From JBKPNZ01 sp046732895 (lineage in GTDB: Bacteria > Actinomycetota > Thermoleophilia > Solirubrobacterales > 70-9), in contig JBKPNZ010000008.1 in the NCBI GenBank assembly GCA_046732895.1, positions 1 to 64,000 on the forward strand: DNA of 64,000 nt, in the 5' to 3' direction. The notes beneath the pieces were generated by a model that saw only the letters and a list, made by a program, of their open reading frames with translations, ran no database searches and was not told where the DNA came from. Made by a program: the position numbers and the translations under genes. The first letter of the stretch is position 1. Every line of letters starts with the position of its first letter. Below, piece after piece: positions 60,953-64,000 of the stretch.

Positions 60953-62710
60953 GTGGAGGCCGCCGCCCAGCCTCAGGTCGAGGAAAAGCCCGAGCGCGAG
61001 GTCTCGTCGTTCGCAAAGTCCCTCTTCCTTGGGGAGATCGCCGAGGACATGGTCTTCCCGTGGCCCCAGGCTCACGCGGAGGAGCAGGAGCGAGTCCGGA
61101 AGCTGATCGCGGCAGCCCACGAGATCGGCGATCGGATCGACTTCCGCGAGACCGAGGAGAAGCGCTGGATCGGCGACGACGTCATCCGCGACCTCGGCGC
61201 GGCCGGCCTTTGCGGCCTCTACGTGCCCGAGGAGTACGGGGGTCAGGGGCTATCGCAGACCGGCTACGCCCGCGTGTTCGAGACATTCGCGCAGATCGAC
61301 GGGACGCTCTCGATCATCCTGGGCGTCCACCAGTCGATCGGCTTCAAGGGCATCGTCATGTTCGGCTCCGACGAGCAGAAGGCCCGCTTCCTCCCCGACC
61401 TCGCCACCGGCCGCAAACTCGCCGGCTTCGCTCTGACTGAGCCCAATGCGGGCTCGGACGCGTGGAACATCGAGTCCCGCGCCGTGCAGCAACCGGATGG
61501 CTCGTGGGTCCTCAACGGCGAGAAGCGCTACATCGGCAACGGCGGGAAGGGCGACGTCTTCACGGCCTTCGCCCGCTGCGAGGTCGATGGGAAGGACCGG
61601 CACATCGCGCTCATCCTCGAGAAGGGGATGAAGGGCTTCGAGGTGGGAGAGCGGTTCGACACGATGGGCTTGCGCGCGAACGACCTGCGCCGCCTCTACT
61701 TCCGGGATGTCCGGGTGCCGCCGGAGAACGTCCTGGGCGAGCCGGGCGAGGGCTTCCGGATCGCAATGCAGGTCCTCAACAACGGCCGGATCGGCCTCGG
61801 CACCGGCTCGGTCGGCGCCACCAAGGGCCTGCTCGACCGCGCGATCGACCACGTGAACGAGCGCAAGCAGTTCGGCCATCCCCTCGCCGACTTCGAGCTC
61901 GTGCAGGAGAAGATCGCGTGGATGGTCTCCTACCTCTTCGGCCTGGAGTCCATGTGCTACCTGACCTGCGGCCTGGTCGATGCCGGCGTGCCCGACTATT
62001 CGCTCGAGTCGGCGATGTGCAAGGTGTCGGGCACCGAGTTCCTCTGGTACGCGGCCAACCGTGTCCTCCAGCTCAAGGGCGGCGAGGGCTACATGAAGGA
62101 CGAGCCGTACGAGAAGATCCTCCGCGACATCCGGATCTTCCCGATCTTCGAGGGCGCGAACGACGTCATGCGCGCGTTCATCGCCCTCTCCGGGATGAAG
62201 CCGGTCGGCGAGGAGCTCTCTGGCCTCGGCGAGATCGGCCTCGGCGATCCCATCGGTTCGATCGGCGTGTTGCTCGACTACGTGGGGCGGCGCGTACAGC
62301 GCCAGGTGAGGCCGGACAAGCTGTCGCGCGCCCACTCCGAGCTCTCCGGGCACGCCGATGCCGTCTCGGAGCAGGTGGCCGAGCTGCGGAGCGTGACCGA
62401 GGGCCTCCTGCGGCAGTACAAGAAGGAGGTGACCGAGCGCCAGCTCCATCAGAAGCGCCTCGCCGACTCGATCGCCGACATCTATGCGCAGATCGCTGTG
62501 CTCTCGCGAGTCACGTCGATCTTCGAGGACCAGGGGGTCGAGCCCTCCGGCCAGGAGCGCTACATCGCGGAGACGTTCTGCACGCGCGCTGCCGAGCGCG
62601 TCCGCTCGCGGCTGAGTCAGATCGAGCACAACGACGATGAGCGCATGACGGCGATCGCAAAGCTCGCCTACAAGCGCGGCGAGTACGGCTACGCGCTCTT
62701 CCAGGACTAG
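60953..62710 (+). CDS. Acyl-CoA dehydrogenase, VLCAD/ACAD9-like with C-terminal extension
   Basis: 585 residues. FALTEPNAGSDAWNI binds FAD/substrate, GLRANDLRRLYF, and IFPIFEGANDVMRAF holds the catalytic glutamate in the position used by VLCAD-type enzymes. The last about 170 residues are a helical extension as in very-long-chain forms, which aid membrane binding. It catalyses the first step of beta-oxidation. The frame is open 2.6 kb upstream, but that is antisense to two other genes and is not coding. Confidence 0.9.
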   Translation: MEAAAQPQVEEKPEREVSSFAKSLFLGEIAEDMVFPWPQAHAEEQERVRKLIAAAHEIGDRIDFRETEEKRWIGDDVIRDLGAAGLCGLYVPEEYGGQGLSQTGYARVFETFAQIDGTLSIILGVHQSIGFKGIVMFGSDEQKARFLPDLATGRKLAGFALTEPNAGSDAWNIESRAVQQPDGSWVLNGEKRYIGNGGKGDVFTAFARCEVDGKDRHIALILEKGMKGFEVGERFDTMGLRANDLRRLYFRDVRVPPENVLGEPGEGFRIAMQVLNNGRIGLGTGSVGATKGLLDRAIDHVNERKQFGHPLADFELVQEKIAWMVSYLFGLESMCYLTCGLVDAGVPDYSLESAMCKVSGTEFLWYAANRVLQLKGGEGYMKDEPYEKILRDIRIFPIFEGANDVMRAFIALSGMKPVGEELSGLGEIGLGDPIGSIGVLLDYVGRRVQRQVRPDKLSRAHSELSGHADAVSEQVAELRSVTEGLLRQYKKEVTERQLHQKRLADSIADIYAQIAVLSRVTSIFEDQGVEPSGQERYIAETFCTRAAERVRSRLSQIEHNDDERMTAIAKLAYKRGEYGYALFQD

Positions 62711-63027
62711 CGCAGCGGCAGGCCCGCCTCGCGGCAGGCGCCGCGGATCTCGCCCGCATTGGGATCGTTGTCGGTGGCCGCGTCCGCGCAGAGGCTTCGC
62801 GCGCGGGCCCCGCAGGCGTTGAGCTGCTCGGCGCCCATCACATGGGCGATCTCGGCGCGGATGCAGCCCGGGCCCGGCGCCGGCTGGTCCTCGTTGCCGT
62901 AGACGACGAGCAGCGCGGCGATGACGACGATCGTCACAAGCACACCGGCCAGCACCATCGTGCGCTCGCGGGTGGTCAGGCGGCGCAGCGGCGTGGTCTG
63001 GCGCTCCCAGTGACCTTGGAGGGGCAT
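62707..63027 (-). CDS. Small membrane-anchored protein with four cysteines
   Basis: 106 residues. One membrane segment (MVLAGVLVTIVVIAALLVVY) then an outside part with cysteines in GPGCIRAE, NACGAR, SLCADAA and GACREAG, probably two disulfides. Not recognised. AGGTGA precedes the ATG. Stop shares CTAG with the acyl-CoA dehydrogenase. Confidence 0.6.
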   Translation of the reverse strand: MPLQGHWERQTTPLRRLTTRERTMVLAGVLVTIVVIAALLVVYGNEDQPAPGPGCIRAEIAHVMGAEQLNACGARARSLCADAATDNDPNAGEIRGACREAGLPLR

Positions 63028-63257
63028 AAATCACCTGCGGCCGCTTCGCGGCCCAGCGGACATGGCCACCTTAGCCAGTCCACCAGGCGTGCGATTGGAC
63101 ATCAGGGCGAACTCGAGCACGCGATTTTTCGACGTGCGTACGTAGTCAAGGCTGATCGGGCCCGCGATTCTTGACCGGTTCCAATCGGGTGAACCCGGGC
63201 CGGCTCACGTGGCCGAGCCCCGGTCGTGCCCTTGAGAAGAAAGGAAGCGACTCACAT
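63028..63257. other. Promoter region of amt
   Basis: 230 bases without a gene. AAAGGA stands 11 bases before the amt ATG. TTCTTGACCGG at about 63171 may be a -35. I see no certain GlnR or NtrC box. Confidence 0.35.
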
Positions 63258-64000
63258 ATGCATTGGTTGAGTCCTGGCGACAACGCCTGGATGATGACCG
63301 CGGCAACGTTCGTCGGCCTGATGAGCGTCCCCGGCCTGGTCGTCCTCTACGGCGGAGTCATGCAGAAGCGCTGGTCGGTGAACTCGATGATGATGGCCTT
63401 CGTCGCGTTCGCCCTCGTGCTCATCGTCTGGGTGCTGTACGGCTTCAAGCTGGGCTTCGGCTCCGCGGTCCACATCTTCGGGTCGGACGGTGGGAGCTTC
63501 CTGGGCAACCTGATCGGAAAGCCCGGACCGATCCTCCAGAGCGACTCGCTGCTGCATCAGGGGACCGTCCCGATGCTCGGAGACGTGGGCAAGCTTGCGA
63601 TCTCGCAGTCGACGCTCGTGTATTTCCAGTTCGTGTTCGCGGCGATCACGCCGATCCTGATGCTGGGCTCGGTGCTCGGCCGGATCAACTTCAAGGCGTG
63701 GATCCCGTTCGTCCTGCTGTGGTCGAGCCTGATCTACACGGTCAACGCCTTCCTCATCTGGGGCGGCGGGTACTTCGCCCAGCAGGGCGCGCTCGACTTC
63801 TCGGGCGGGTACGTCATTCACCTCGCTGCCGGGGTCTCCGGCTTCGTCGCCGCCTGGGTGATCGGACCGCGCCTGCAGCGTGATCGCGAGGTCGACGCGC
63901 CGAATAACCTGCTCATGGTCGCCACGGGAGCCGGTCTCCTCTGGCTGGGCTGGAACGGGTTCAACGGAGGAGACCCGTACCTCGCCAACGCCGACGCATC
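63258..64000 (+). CDS. amt: Ammonium transporter Amt, 3'-truncated by window edge
   Basis: The frame from ATG 63258 runs off the end (about 247 residues seen of about 400-450). It reads MHWLSPGDNAWMMTAATFVGLMSVPGLVVLYGGV, and shows the pore motif GGYVIHLAAGVSGF with the first of the twin histidines. It has 5 to 6 of 11 membrane helices so far. The trimer moves ammonium across the membrane, usually with GlnK encoded next to it, which would lie outside the window. Confidence 0.93.
   Translation, partial: MHWLSPGDNAWMMTAATFVGLMSVPGLVVLYGGVMQKRWSVNSMMMAFVAFALVLIVWVLYGFKLGFGSAVHIFGSDGGSFLGNLIGKPGPILQSDSLLHQGTVPMLGDVGKLAISQSTLVYFQFVFAAITPILMLGSVLGRINFKAWIPFVLLWSSLIYTVNAFLIWGGGYFAQQGALDFSGGYVIHLAAGVSGFVAAWVIGPRLQRDREVDAPNNLLMVATGAGLLWLGWNGFNGGDPYLANADA

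Noticed and set aside
58325..62710. A 1461-codon open frame on the plus strand
   Set aside because: Only the last 585 codons (from 60953) code for the acyl-CoA dehydrogenase. The rest is antisense or out of frame to the ligase, the oxidase and the CapA gene, and is open only because of high GC.

Overview
This is a very GC-rich bacterial chromosome segment with tightly packed genes on both strands, frequent GTG starts, and no rRNA, tRNA, CRISPR array, prophage or recognisable insertion sequence. The gene content points to an actinobacterium: F420-type LLM oxidoreductases, ergothioneine genes egtB/egtD, an ArsA/Get3-like ATPase pair, DipZ, class II GlpX, a CtpE-like P-type ATPase, LigD-type NHEJ genes and an SnoaL-like remnant. 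The class Thermoleophilia (Solirubrobacterales or relatives) is my best guess, by inference only. Most of the window looks like stable core and metabolic chromosome. The stretch of about 10.3-14.4 kb is the most accessory-looking part: a gene remnant, dispersed hairpin repeats, an orphan secreted protein and gene-poor gaps.

Layout. 0-5.8 kb: truncated methyltransferase, DipZ thiol-disulfide protein, secreted beta-helix protein, class III cyclase, LON-domain protein. 5.7-10.3 kb: nicotinamidase and a divergent PEP mutase/isocitrate lyase-type protein, a TetR-controlled flavin monooxygenase, a YciI-like protein, a GNAT protein. 10.3-15.9 kb: SnoaL remnant, FAD-linked oxidase, orphan secreted protein, epimerase, gamma-glutamyltransferase. 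15.9-22.8 kb: FtsZ and ParA, both with long disordered N-terminal extensions, divergent from two ArsA-like ATPases, then an uncharacterised 619-residue acidic protein. 22.9-29.7 kb: AlkZ-like glycosylase, HxlR regulator, PilT, diguanylate cyclase, sugar dehydrogenase-like lipoprotein, zinc-ribbon regulator and the primary sigma factor with a structured leader. 29.9-39.7 kb: YihY, GlpX, LLM oxidoreductase, EgtB-EgtD, SDR-FHA pair, pilin-like/Vps62-like fusion, LapA, MarR. 39.7-51.5 kb: three-part transhydrogenase PntAB, second LLM enzyme, kinase fused to a beta-propeller, second beta-helix protein, P-type ATPase with pyruvate kinase. 51.5-64 kb: MarR/YceI/flavin reductase, ATP-grasp, thioesterase and enoyl-CoA hydratase, split NHEJ polymerase and ligase around OsmC, L-2-hydroxyglutarate oxidase-like protein, CapA, acyl-CoA dehydrogenase, and a truncated ammonium transporter.

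Themes. Redox and thiol defence is prominent (DipZ, EgtB/D, OsmC, YceI, flavin reductase, transhydrogenase). Three regulators (TetR, two MarR) have clear palindromes in their own promoter regions. Two genome-wide habits stand out. Seven of about sixteen convergent gene pairs share one CTAG tetranucleotide as both stop codons. About ten genes have a -10-like hexamer ending 6-7 bases before the start codon with no ribosome binding site, which predicts leaderless mRNAs. A few genes lack any usual start codon at the place where their homology or motifs begin. The best novel-system candidate is the FtsZ-ParA/ArsA-ArsA/619-residue protein block.
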